DNA of 64,000 bases from CAVVAE01 sp963746185. Lineage in GTDB: Bacteria; Actinomycetota; Actinomycetes; Propionibacteriales; Nocardioidaceae. This document shows, piece after piece, positions 7,558 to 15,932 of this stretch. How positions within the stretch are numbered: position 1 is the stretch's first letter; each line of letters begins with the position of its first letter. The translations under genes and the position numbers were made by a program. The stretch spans positions 496,001 through 560,000 of the forward strand of contig CAVVAE010000004.1 of NCBI GenBank assembly GCA_963746185.1. Reading direction: 5' to 3'. Under the pieces are notes generated by a model. The model searched no databases and was not told where the DNA came from. It saw only the letters and a program-made list of their open reading frames with translations.

Positions 7558-9144
7558 GTGAGCGAGATCGATATCCATACGACGGCCGGCAAGCTGGCAG
7601 ACCTCGACGAACGGCTCGAGGCGGCGGTGCATGCAGGCTCGCAACGGGCGATCGAGAAGCAGCACGCCAAGGGCAAGCTGACCGCACGTGAACGCGTCAA
7701 CCAACTGCTCGACGACGCGTCCTTCGTCGAGCTCGACGAGCTGGCGCGGCACCGGTCGACCGCTTTCGGGATGGAGAAGAACCGACCGTACGGCGATGGC
7801 GTCGTCACCGGGTACGGCACGATCGACGGCCGCCAGGTGTGCGTCTTCGCGCAGGACTTCACGGTGTTCGGCGGCAGCCTCGGCCAGGTCTTCGGCGAGA
7901 AGATCGTCAAGGTGATGGACCTCGCGATGAAGACTGGCTGTCCCGTGATCGGCATCAATGACTCCGGCGGTGCTCGTATCCAGGAAGGCGTCGTTTCGCT
8001 CGGCCTGTACGGCGAGATCTTCCGACGCAACGTGCACGCCTCAGGCGTCATACCGCAGATCTCTCTCATCATGGGGCCTTGCGCGGGCGGCGCCGTCTAC
8101 TCCCCCGCGGTCACCGACTTCACCGTGATGGTCGACAAGACATCACACATGTTCATCACCGGACCCGACGTGATCAAGACCGTCACCGGCGAAGACGTTT
8201 CGATGGAAGACCTCGGCGGAGCGCACACCCACAACTCCAAGAGCGGCAACGCCCACTACCTCGGAACCGACGAGAACGACGCGATCGACTACGTCAAGGC
8301 GCTGATTTCTTACCTCCCGCAGAACAACCTCGAGGATGCCCCGGCGTACGACGAGTCGATCTACGCCGATGACGACCTCGAGCCGAACGACCTCGATCGC
8401 GCTCTCGACACCCTCATCCCCGACTCCCCGAACCAGCCCTATGACATGCACACCGTGGTCGAGTCGGTGCTCGACGATGCGGAGTTCCTCGAGGTGCAGG
8501 CGTTGTTCGCGCCCAACATGATCGTCGGCTTCGGCCGCGTCGAGGGCCGCTCCGTCGGCGTCGTCGCCAACCAGCCGATGCAGTTCGCCGGCACGCTCGA
8601 CATCGACGCCTCGGAGAAGGCCGCCCGCTTCGTACGCACCTGCGACGCGTTCAACGTCCCCGTCCTCACGTTCGTCGACGTCCCGGGCTTCTTGCCCGGC
8701 ACCGACCAGGAGTGGAACGGGATCATCAGACGAGGCGCCAAGCTGATCTACGCGTACGCCGAGGCGACGGTTCCGCTGATCACCGTCATCACCCGCAAGG
8801 CCTACGGCGGCGCGTACGACGTGATGGGGTCCAAGCATCTCGGGGCCGACATGAACGTCGCGTGGCCGACGGCCCAGATCGCCGTGATGGGTGCGCAGGG
8901 CGCCGTCAACATCTTGCACCGCGCGGAGATTGCCGCAGCCGACGATCCCGAAGGTCGACGCGCTGAGCTGATCACCGACTACGAGGACACCCTCGCCAAC
9001 CCTTACCTGGCGGCCGAACGCGGCTACATCGACGCCGTCATCTCGCCGCACGAAACCCGTTCGGAGATCGTCCGATCGCTGCGACTGCTCCGCAACAAAC
9101 GCGAGACGCTGCCGCCGAAGAAGCACGGGAACATCCCGCTGTGA
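7558..9144 (+). CDS. accD5: Acyl-CoA carboxylase carboxyltransferase (beta) subunit
   Basis: The beta subunit moves the carboxyl group from carboxybiotin to propionyl-CoA or acetyl-CoA, giving methylmalonyl-CoA or malonyl-CoA. The 528-residue protein has the two crotonase-like halves of this family, with oxyanion loops GPCAGGAVYSPA (about 172) and TRKAYGGAYDVMGS (about 414). The GTG start gives MSEIDIHTTAGKLADL, the usual AccD5/PccB N-terminus, and is leaderless. The epsilon-subunit gene overlaps its stop by four bases. The biotinylated alpha subunit is probably that at 26369. Propionyl-CoA is the likelier substrate by family resemblance. Confidence 0.93.
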   Translation: MSEIDIHTTAGKLADLDERLEAAVHAGSQRAIEKQHAKGKLTARERVNQLLDDASFVELDELARHRSTAFGMEKNRPYGDGVVTGYGTIDGRQVCVFAQDFTVFGGSLGQVFGEKIVKVMDLAMKTGCPVIGINDSGGARIQEGVVSLGLYGEIFRRNVHASGVIPQISLIMGPCAGGAVYSPAVTDFTVMVDKTSHMFITGPDVIKTVTGEDVSMEDLGGAHTHNSKSGNAHYLGTDENDAIDYVKALISYLPQNNLEDAPAYDESIYADDDLEPNDLDRALDTLIPDSPNQPYDMHTVVESVLDDAEFLEVQALFAPNMIVGFGRVEGRSVGVVANQPMQFAGTLDIDASEKAARFVRTCDAFNVPVLTFVDVPGFLPGTDQEWNGIIRRGAKLIYAYAEATVPLITVITRKAYGGAYDVMGSKHLGADMNVAWPTAQIAVMGAQGAVNILHRAEIAAADDPEGRRAELITDYEDTLANPYLAAERGYIDAVISPHETRSEIVRSLRLLRNKRETLPPKKHGNIPL

Positions 9145-9377
9145 GCGACTCGGACTCGGCCGGCGTGGAGCCTCCGTTGCTGCGCGTCGTCAAGGGGAAT
9201 CCCACCGACGAAGAGCTTGCCGCGCTGGTGGCCGTGGTCGCTGCACGCCGGTCAGCGGCAGTCGCGCAGGACTCATCCGGCGTACGACGTTCGGGATGGA
9301 CCGACCGAGCAGCCGCTCTGCGCGGCATCCATCGTCACGGGCCTGGCGGCTGGCGCGCCGCCGCTCTGCCGCGTTAA
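9141..9377 (+). CDS. accE: Acyl-CoA carboxylase epsilon subunit
   Basis: A 78-residue protein. LLRVVKGNPTDEELAALVAV followed by an Arg/Ala stretch is the hallmark of the actinobacterial AccE/PccE epsilon subunits, which bind the beta subunit and raise holoenzyme activity. The C-terminal part is basic and low-complexity, as usual. The GTG start overlaps the accD stop (GTGA), so translation is coupled. Its stop is one base from the stop of the convergent gene at 9379. Confidence 0.88.
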   Translation: MSDSDSAGVEPPLLRVVKGNPTDEELAALVAVVAARRSAAVAQDSSGVRRSGWTDRAAALRGIHRHGPGGWRAAALPR

Positions 9378-9378
9378 G

Positions 9379-10077
9379 TCACAGGTTGGCGGCCGCGAGC
9401 AGGTCTGGATGCGGGCCGAGCTCAGCTTGGCTGAGCGCCCGCGCATCGATCTGCGGCCGGTAGCCCTCACGGAGCACGTTGACGGTCGAAGGCGGGGTCA
9501 CCACCTGCACCTGGCCGTGCCGCGGTCGAGATAGCAGCGAGCCGTAGCCGATGGTCCGCCACGGCACGATCACATCGCCCAGGACCAGCATCGGCTGACC
9601 GTCATGAAGGACGAACGCGCCATCGGGAAGCGAGCTCCACGGCATCGCTTGCAGTCGCTTGGTGCGGGTGCGATGCACGAGCCGCTCGCCATGCAGTCGT
9701 CGGTCGATCTCGTAGGCCAACTGCTGCTTGCCGCCATTGCCCGCAGCCCAGGACTGCCGGAACTCGTCGTAGGCCGATCTGCGACATAGCGCACACGGTC
9801 GGTGGCCTGCAGCCAGGGCGACCGCCTCGTCGTGGAAGAACAGCACCGTGAAATGACCAGGCTTCCACTGCGGCAGCCGCCAGCCCTTGTGCTGGAGGGC
9901 GCAAATGATCCACAGCGGACCGCGGTGCAACCGCACCACATCGGTGCCTTCGTGCAGGATGCCCCGATTGCCCAGCCAGGCGCCGCGCAATGGCACCGAC
10001 ACGATGTCTCCGAGCGGCGTGACGCGGTTGCGCTTGGGATCATCCAGGACTTCAACAGAACGCTCAAAGCTCCCCAT
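9379..10077 (-). CDS. Conserved hypothetical protein with CxxC motif
   Basis: A 232-residue protein of a conserved family without an assigned function. Visible features are an N-terminal PLGDIVSVPLRGAWLGNRG segment, WKPGHFTVLFF, and AAGHRPCALCRRSAYDEFR (about residues 103-121), where the CxxC could bind zinc or take part in redox chemistry. A C-terminal block resembles TPPSTVNVLREGYRP of homologues. I chose the ATG at 10077; a TTG start 20 codons upstream gives an unconvincing N-terminus. It converges on accE with a one-base gap. Confidence 0.6.
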   Translation of the reverse strand: MGSFERSVEVLDDPKRNRVTPLGDIVSVPLRGAWLGNRGILHEGTDVVRLHRGPLWIICALQHKGWRLPQWKPGHFTVLFFHDEAVALAAGHRPCALCRRSAYDEFRQSWAAGNGGKQQLAYEIDRRLHGERLVHRTRTKRLQAMPWSSLPDGAFVLHDGQPMLVLGDVIVPWRTIGYGSLLSRPRHGQVQVVTPPSTVNVLREGYRPQIDARALSQAELGPHPDLLAAANL

Positions 10078-10221
10078 GAGCAGCACTTTAGGAGGCTGCG
10101 CCGACAGAACTTGCCCCCTTGGCGCGGGCCTGCTCAAGCCAGCAGAACCGCGGCTGAAACCGGCTCAAAATCGAGGCCGAGTCGTCACCCAAACATGCAT
10201 GCACAGCGCGGGTGCCGCGAC

Positions 10222-10227
10222 TACGTT
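10222..10227 (+). promoter_or_regulatory. -10 hexamer TACGTT, leaderless start of DUF885 gene
   Basis: TACGTT ends 6 bases before the GTG start at 10234. This spacing is the reason for choosing that start codon. Confidence 0.45.
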
Positions 10228-10233
10228 GAAAGT

Positions 10234-11934
10234 GTGCCTGACTCCCAGAACGCCCACACCCACCGACCCGTCGACGCCATCGCAGACCAGTTCGTGGAGG
10301 ACTACGCCGCCCTCGATCCGATCGTCGCCACCTTCGTCGGCATCGACAGTCACGAAGACCAGCTCAACGACCTCTCCCCCGAGGGCTTCGCCGCGCGCGA
10401 GGAGCTCACGCGTCGCGCGCTGACCACGATGCAGCGCACCGAACCGACGGACCAGCGCGAGCAGGCGGCCAAGGACTCGTTCATCGAGCGGCTCACCGTC
10501 AGCGTCGAGCAGTACGACGTCGGGACACCGCAGTCGCAGGTCAGCGTCGTCGCGAGTGAGCTCCACAACATCCGCGGCGCCTTCGACCTGATGAGCACTG
10601 GCGGCGAGCAAGCGTGGAGCAACATCGCCGACCGCTTGACCAAGATCCCGGCCGCGCTCGACGGCTACCGCGCCACGCTGACCATGTCGGCCGACGCCGG
10701 CCGGATCTCGGCGAAGCGCCAGTTCCGCGAAGTCGCCGCCCAGGTGCGCGCCTGGATCGGTCAAGAAGGCGAAGGCGGCAACTTCTTCCACGAGCTCGTC
10801 GCGCCCGCCGACGTGTCCACCAGCTTGCGTAACCGCCTCGACGGCGGAGCCGAGGCGGCCAGCGACGCGTTTGCCGCCTTCGGGCAGTACTTGACCGATG
10901 AGCTGCTGCCGCGCGGTCGAGATCGCGACGGAGTCGGCCGCGAGCAGTATGCCCCCGAGTCGCGCAACTTCCTCGGCGCGAACATCGACCTCGACGAGAC
11001 GTACGCATGGGGCTGGGATGAGCTCAAGCGCATCGAGGACGACATGGCTCGAGTCGCCGACAAGATCAGCCCAGGAGCGAGCGTCGACGAGGCGGTCGCT
11101 GTCCTCGACGCCGACCCCGCGCGCACGATCCACGGCAAAGAGGCGTTCCGCGACTGGATGCAAGGACTGGCCGACCAAACAGTCAACGAGATGGCTGGGA
11201 CTCACTTCGACATCCCCCACCCGATTCGTCGCATCGAGTGCTGCCTCGCACCAACCAACGACGGTGGCATCTACTACACCCCACCGACCGAGGACTTCGC
11301 ACGTCCCGGCCGCATGTGGTGGGCGGTTCCCGACACCCAGACCGACTTCTCCACGTGGCGCGAGGTCACGACGGTCTATCACGAAGGCGTCCCCGGACAT
11401 CATCTGCAGTGCGCCCAGACGGCGTACCGCCATGAGCTCCTGAACCGCTGGCAGCGAGTCCTTTGCTGGGTCTCCGGCCATGGCGAAGGGTGGGCGTTGT
11501 ACGCCGAGCGGCTGATGGACGACCTGGGCTATCTCGACGACCCGGGCGAAAAGCTCGGCATGCTCGACGGCCAGGGAATGCGAGCCGCCCGGGTGATCAT
11601 CGACATCGGCATGCACCTCGAGCTGCAGATCCCGACTGACAACCCGTTCGGCTTTCACCCCGGTGAGACCTGGACGCCGGAGCTCGGTCTGGAGTTCCTT
11701 CGTCAGCACTGCCGGATGGACGACGCGATCATCCGATACGAGGTCAACCGCTATCTCGGCTGGCCGGGTCAGGCTCCGTCCTACAAGGTCGGCGAACGCA
11801 TCTGGCTGCAGGCGCGTGATGAGGTGCGGGCGCGCAAGGGCCCGGACTTCGACCTCAAGGCGTTCCACCAGTCCGCGCTGGACCTCGGGAGCATCGGCCT
11901 CGACCCGCTCCGGCAGGCGCTCGCCCGGCTCTGA
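10234..11934 (+). CDS. DUF885-family putative zinc metallopeptidase
   Basis: A 566-residue soluble protein of the DUF885 family. The segment TTVYHEGVPGHHLQ (about residues 385-398) is the variant HExxxGH zinc motif of the family, and a downstream GEGWALYAERLMDDLG block likely supplies the glutamate ligand. Family members are assigned to peptidases, but the substrate here is unknown. No signal peptide is seen, so it is cytosolic. The GTG at 10234 is favoured over upstream in-frame starts because of the leaderless promoter and because the protein then starts MPDSQNAHTHRPVDAIAD. Confidence 0.85.
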   Translation: MPDSQNAHTHRPVDAIADQFVEDYAALDPIVATFVGIDSHEDQLNDLSPEGFAAREELTRRALTTMQRTEPTDQREQAAKDSFIERLTVSVEQYDVGTPQSQVSVVASELHNIRGAFDLMSTGGEQAWSNIADRLTKIPAALDGYRATLTMSADAGRISAKRQFREVAAQVRAWIGQEGEGGNFFHELVAPADVSTSLRNRLDGGAEAASDAFAAFGQYLTDELLPRGRDRDGVGREQYAPESRNFLGANIDLDETYAWGWDELKRIEDDMARVADKISPGASVDEAVAVLDADPARTIHGKEAFRDWMQGLADQTVNEMAGTHFDIPHPIRRIECCLAPTNDGGIYYTPPTEDFARPGRMWWAVPDTQTDFSTWREVTTVYHEGVPGHHLQCAQTAYRHELLNRWQRVLCWVSGHGEGWALYAERLMDDLGYLDDPGEKLGMLDGQGMRAARVIIDIGMHLELQIPTDNPFGFHPGETWTPELGLEFLRQHCRMDDAIIRYEVNRYLGWPGQAPSYKVGERIWLQARDEVRARKGPDFDLKAFHQSALDLGSIGLDPLRQALARL

Positions 11935-12005
11935 AGACCGACGAATTTCGCCCTGATGTCGAGGGTTCTCCGCTAAATGAGACCGGAGCAGGGTACAAAG
12001 GACGC

Positions 12006-12650
12006 GTGTCCACCAGAGTCGAGCAGCACCCAGCCGAGAACCCGACTGCGACGACGGTCCGGGTGGTGCTGGCGTCCGCCTCACCTGCCCGGCGCTCGAC
12101 GTTGAGAGCCGCGGGTATCTGTCCCGAGATCGTCGCGTCTGACGTTGACGAGTCGGCATTCACCGAGACCGACCCCACCGCACTGGCACAGGTGCTGGCC
12201 GTGGCCAAGGCAGAGGCCGTCGCCGAACTCTCGATCGCTGAGGGCGCCATCGTGATCGGGTGTGACTCCCTCCTCGACCTCGACGGTCAGGCGATGGGCA
12301 AGCCGGTCGACGCCGCCGAAGCAGTGGCGCGGTGGCGGTCGATGCGCGGCCGAGTGGGGACGCTCGTCACGGGGCACTGCGTTGTCGACACGCGTTCTGG
12401 CCGGCAGGCGACGGCGGTCGCCCACACAGTCGTCACGTTCGCCGACGCGAGCGATGACGAGATCGACGCGTACGTCGCGACCGGTGAGCCACTCGAAGTG
12501 GCTGGCGCGTTCAAGATCGACGGACTTGGCGGCGCGTTTGTCACCGCTATCGAAGGCGACCCCCACAACGTCGTCGGCATATCGCTGCCGCTTCTTCGCA
12601 CGATGCTGTCCGAGCTCGGCGTGAACTGGACCGATCTCTGGAACCGTTGA
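12006..12650 (+). CDS. maf: Maf-family nucleoside triphosphate pyrophosphatase
   Basis: Maf proteins hydrolyse non-canonical or housekeeping nucleoside triphosphates (dTTP/UTP/m7GTP type) to monophosphates. The 214-residue protein has the signature VVLASASPARR (about residues 19-29), SDVDES, IVIGCDSLLDLDGQAMGKP and a late KIDGLGGAF block. About 16 residues precede the first strand. The GTG start has AAAGGA upstream. It lies in the biotin-carboxylase neighbourhood, as in other actinomycetes. Confidence 0.9.
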   Translation: MSTRVEQHPAENPTATTVRVVLASASPARRSTLRAAGICPEIVASDVDESAFTETDPTALAQVLAVAKAEAVAELSIAEGAIVIGCDSLLDLDGQAMGKPVDAAEAVARWRSMRGRVGTLVTGHCVVDTRSGRQATAVAHTVVTFADASDDEIDAYVATGEPLEVAGAFKIDGLGGAFVTAIEGDPHNVVGISLPLLRTMLSELGVNWTDLWNR

Positions 12651-12665
12651 CCTACCGCGGTGACG

Positions 12666-12743
12666 CTTCCGACACACGTCGGACAACGTACGCGGCTAGC
12701 CCGAAATCTCGGCCGTCTTCCGACACGCATCGGACAACGTACG
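12666..12743. repeat. Two 27-bp direct repeats with internal dyad
   Basis: Copies at 12666-12692 and 12717-12743, 51 bases apart, read CTTCCGACAC then RCRTCGGACAACGTACG, differing at two positions. Each contains TCCGA...TCGGA, which can form a short hairpin. They fill the gap between the convergent maf and acyl-CoA dehydrogenase genes. Terminator or protein-binding function is inferred. Confidence 0.8.
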
Positions 12744-12777
12744 ACGGTGGCGCGCGTACGGGGAGGCTGGTCGCCGA

Positions 12778-13950
12778 TTACTCGACGGGTAGGCCAAGAC
12801 TCCGGGCGATGAGGATGCGCTGCACCTCAGAGGTTCCTTCACCGATCTCGAGGACCTTCGCGTCACGGTAGAAACGGGCGACCGGATACTCCTCCATGAA
12901 GCCATAGCCGCCGAACACCTGGGTGGCGATCCGCGTCGCCGTGACGGCTGACTCGGTGGAGTAAAGCTTGGCGATCGACGCCGCTTGCTTGAACTCCGCG
13001 GCGGGGCGCCCGGCGTCTTTCACGGCAGCAGCCTTATGCGTCAGCGCGCGCGCGGCCTCGGCCATCACCTTGAGGTCGGCGATCTGGAAGGCCACCCCTT
13101 GCTTGCTGCCGATCGGGACGTTGAACGTCGTACGTTCTCCGGCGTACTGCACCGACATGTCGAGGCAGGCCTGGATACACCCGACAGCGAGCGCAGCGAT
13201 CGCGACGCGGCCGTCATCGAGGGTGGCGAGGAACTGGGAGAACCCCTTGCCGCGTTCGCCGAGCAGGTTGGCCTCGGGTACGTGCACGTCGCTGAAGCTG
13301 AGCGGGTGGGTGTCGCTTGCATGCCAGCCGAGCTTGTCGTAGGCCTTCTCGGCAACGAAACCGGGCGTGCTCGTCGGCACGATGATCGTGGACACCTCGG
13401 CGCGACCGTCGTCACGCTCGCCCGTGCGAGCGCTCACAGTGACGACGGAGGTGATTTCTGAGCCAGAGTTGGTGATGAACTGCTTGCTTCCGTTGACCAC
13501 CCATTCGTCGTCGACGAGATCTGCCCTGGTCTTCGTGGCGCCAGCGTCAGACCCGGAACCTGGCTCGGTGAGACCGAACCCCGCAAGGGTGTTGCCCGCC
13601 ACCAGGTCGGGGAGCCAGGTCTGCTTCTGTTCTTCGGTGCCGTAGGTCAAGATCGGGTTGATTCCCAGCCCGACGGCGGCCTCGAGCGTGATGCCCATCG
13701 ACTGGTCGACGCGGCCGATCTCCTCGATCGCCACGCAGAGGCTGGTGAAGTCGCCGTCATCGCCCGCACCGCCGTACTGCTCCGGCGAGGTGAGTCCGAA
13801 CAGGCCGAGCTTGCCCATCTTCGCGACCACGTCGACCGGGAAGTGGTGGTCTCGATCCCACTGTGCCGCGTGCGGACCGATCTCTGACTCGGCGAACTCG
13901 CGGACGCTCTCGCGGAAGTCCTCGTGCTCGCGGGACAGCTCGAAACTCAT
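12778..13950 (-). CDS. Acyl-CoA dehydrogenase
   Basis: A 390-residue FAD-dependent acyl-CoA dehydrogenase that oxidises acyl-CoA thioesters to enoyl-CoA and passes electrons to electron-transfer flavoprotein. Family segments are LAGFGLTEPGSGSDAGATKT (FAD/substrate contact), a middle beta domain, and QVFGGYGFMEEYPVARFYRDAKV with IGEGTSEVQRILIAR near the end. The catalytic base cannot be set with certainty without alignment. I chose ATG at 13950 (MSFELSREHEDF) because GGAAAGG precedes it. It resembles FadE25-type enzymes. The adjacent divergent MerR regulator and palindromic operator suggest branched-chain or short-chain acyl-CoA substrates. Confidence 0.92.
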   Translation of the reverse strand: MSFELSREHEDFRESVREFAESEIGPHAAQWDRDHHFPVDVVAKMGKLGLFGLTSPEQYGGAGDDGDFTSLCVAIEEIGRVDQSMGITLEAAVGLGINPILTYGTEEQKQTWLPDLVAGNTLAGFGLTEPGSGSDAGATKTRADLVDDEWVVNGSKQFITNSGSEITSVVTVSARTGERDDGRAEVSTIIVPTSTPGFVAEKAYDKLGWHASDTHPLSFSDVHVPEANLLGERGKGFSQFLATLDDGRVAIAALAVGCIQACLDMSVQYAGERTTFNVPIGSKQGVAFQIADLKVMAEAARALTHKAAAVKDAGRPAAEFKQAASIAKLYSTESAVTATRIATQVFGGYGFMEEYPVARFYRDAKVLEIGEGTSEVQRILIARSLGLPVE

Positions 13951-13977
13951 GTCGGGAACCTTTCCGGCGATCAATGT

Positions 13978-13991
13978 TTACGTTAACGTAA
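13978..13991. promoter_or_regulatory. 14-bp perfect palindrome, probable MerR-family (LiuR-like) operator
   Basis: TTACGTTAACGTAA is a perfect dyad between the divergent acyl-CoA dehydrogenase and MerR genes. From memory it resembles the operators of LiuR-type MerR regulators of branched-chain acyl-CoA catabolism. TACACT at 14001-14006, 18 bases after TTTACG, could be the regulator's own -10. Confidence 0.65.
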
Positions 13992-14060
13992 GCGTAAGGC
14001 TACACTGTAGATGCCCGGTTCCTGGATCGCAAGGATTCAGCTCATCGCAAGGAGAAGCCC

Positions 14061-14465
14061 GTGACGACGCAGCTCGAGTCCTCTTCTTCGCGCACGTGGA
14101 CGATCACCGAGGTCGCTGCGGAGTTCGACGTCACGCTGCGCACGATCCGGCACTACGAAGACCTGCGCCTGATCGCACCAGAACGGCGTGGCACCACCCG
14201 GATCTTTCACGCACGCGACCGGATCAGGCTGGCGCTGGTGCTGCGCGGCAAGCGACTCGGGTTCTCCCTCGACCAGATCGCCACCATCGTCAACATGTAC
14301 GACGCGGAGCCCGGCGAGGAGGGACAGCTCGTCTACCTGCTCGGCCAGATCGACGTACGTCGTGCCGAGCTCGAACAACGGCGACGTGACATCGAAGAGA
14401 CCCTCGCTGAGCTCGACACTGTCGAGCAGCGGTGTCGCGAAGACTTAGCGGCCCTGAGCCGCTGA
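14061..14465 (+). CDS. MerR-family transcriptional regulator (LiuR-like)
   Basis: A 134-residue regulator. Residues about 12-80 form the MerR winged helix-turn-helix: WTITEVAAEFDVTLRTIRHY, then RTFH-like TRIFHARDRIRLALVLRGKR. A dimerisation coiled coil (about 95-125) follows. There are no cysteine clusters, so a metal sensor is unlikely. The short acid C-terminus fits the LiuR group that controls acyl-CoA catabolism. The GTG start has GGAG nearby. It is divergent from the acyl-CoA dehydrogenase, with a perfect palindrome between them; control of that gene and itself is inferred. Confidence 0.87.
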   Translation: MTTQLESSSSRTWTITEVAAEFDVTLRTIRHYEDLRLIAPERRGTTRIFHARDRIRLALVLRGKRLGFSLDQIATIVNMYDAEPGEEGQLVYLLGQIDVRRAELEQRRRDIEETLAELDTVEQRCREDLAALSR

Positions 14466-14474
14466 CCCTTCGCT

Positions 14475-15808
14475 CTACTCTCGCGCAACGAATCTGGAAT
14501 GGCGGATGGGTCTTCGAGCCGGGTCAAGCCATGCGGGCGGAATGGATTCGGGGATGTGATCTGGAGCGAACCGGATTCGCCAAGTCTCTTTGTCGTAGAG
14601 CCCATGGTGGAACCCGCAGAGTAGGGTTCCGTTCGTCAGGCTGGTGCGGCCGCCTTTCCACCAGGGAATGACATGGTGGACGTCGCACCAACGTGCCGGC
14701 CGCGAACACCCTGGGTGGACGCACCCCTGGTCGCGGGCGATGACGGCACTGCGCACAGGTCCGAGAAAGGTCCGTTGCGCCCTGCCGACGTCAAGGATCT
14801 GGCTCTTACCTCCCAGCACGAGCGGGATGATCTGGGCGTCGCAGGCGAGCATGCGAATCGCGGCCGGTCCGAGCTCGGCGCCGGTGTCGACCACGGTCGC
14901 GGCGCCGACGCCCTGCTGCAAGGTGGCGAGCGGAACGGTGACCATGATTCGTGGACGGTCGCCACCACGTTGCGGCAACCCACCGTCGAGGCTGACTCTG
15001 CGGCAGGATTCGACGAACGCATCCGCGAGTCGTTGTGCGGCGGTCCGAGTGTCGAGCCCGCCAGGAGCAGCGGGTTCAGGGGCTGCCAGCGCGTCGAGCA
15101 CTGGGTAGATATGCACGTCATCAGCTTCAGCGACTCTCAGCCTGTAGAAGACGTTGCCGTGTCCGTCGGCGAACCTCGTCCCTGAGCGGAGGCGGCGGGC
15201 TTCGCGCTCTTCACGGTCGAGGGTCTTGGCGAGGCGAACGTCTTCGGCTTCGGGGTCGACGCGTTCGAGGATCCGGTGTCCGAGTCGGGTCAGTTCGATC
15301 GGCCCATGCTGCGTACCAGCATCGACCATTGCCTCTTCGGCCGCGGTGCGGAGTTCCCGGTCGCTCTCTGGTGGCAACTCATCCAAAGCCGTCGCCACAC
15401 AGCCGGCTTGGTCGACGCTCACCGTGCCGGCCAGCAGTCCGGCCAGCACTGCTGCGCCCTCCCGCTGATCGGGATCGGATGTGCCAACCGCTGGGGACAG
15501 CAGTTTGGCGAGCCGCACGTCACGCTTTGCCTCCGACGGTCGCATCCGCCGCCGCGCCGTCAACCATGCCGGTGTGGATGGTGCTCCCGCGAGGCCGGGC
15601 AGGTTGCGCCTGTGCACCTCTGCCAAGCTTGGAGCGCCACTGTGTGTGCTCGAGTCGCCAGGTCGTACGCTTCGTCCACTATCGCCACGGCGTCGTCGTC
15701 TGACAGCCGCCACGGCTGCGCCGTTGCCATCCGCCCCAACTCCTCGGACAACGCTGCGAGCGCAGCTGGATTGTCCAGCTGCGGTGGTGCTTCTAGCGTC
15801 GACGACAT
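14475..15808 (-). pseudogene. DUF222 / HNH endonuclease domain protein, frameshifted
   Basis: Two reading frames together encode a typical actinobacterial DUF222-HNH protein. The 5' part starts at ATG 15808 (MSSTLEAPPQLDNPAAL) and reads to TRAHTVALQ near 15630. The rest (LAEVHRRNLPGLAG, APSTPAWLTARRRM, DVRLAKLL) continues in another frame to the stop at 14475. It ends with the HNH site CDVHHVIPWWKGGRTSLTNG and LCGFHH. The span is 1334 bases, one short of 445 codons, so one missing base near 15621-15640 explains it. The start has TAGATT six bases upstream. Real decay and sequencing error cannot be separated here. Confidence 0.75.
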
Positions 15809-15814
15809 GCCGCC

Positions 15815-15820
15815 AATCTA
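15815..15820 (-). promoter_or_regulatory. -10 hexamer TAGATT, leaderless start of DUF222 gene
   Basis: TAGATT on the minus strand ends 6 bases before ATG 15808. It supports 15808 as the true start and shows that the 5' fragment is part of the gene. Confidence 0.45.
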
Positions 15821-15932
15821 GACGTGACCACCGACAGTTTCTGGACTCCATCAACCGCGAAAGCCCTTATCCACAAGGGGAAACTCCATCATCGATGCCG
15901 AGATGTCGGCCCCACGGTGTCGTGTTACCAGG

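Noticed and set aside
6666..8072. A 468-residue BirA with a long N-terminal domain
   Set aside because: The first 192 codons run antisense through the 5' end of accD and show no DNA-binding motif; the ATG at 7496 gives a normal monofunctional ligase.
10165..12159. A 664-residue open frame on the minus strand
   Set aside because: It is the mirror of the DUF885 and maf genes in GC-rich DNA, with Arg/Ala/Val-rich composition and no domain.
14475..15808. The DUF222/HNH gene as an inserted mobile element
   Set aside because: HNH-DUF222 genes are common multi-copy residents of these genomes, and no terminal repeats or target duplication are seen here.
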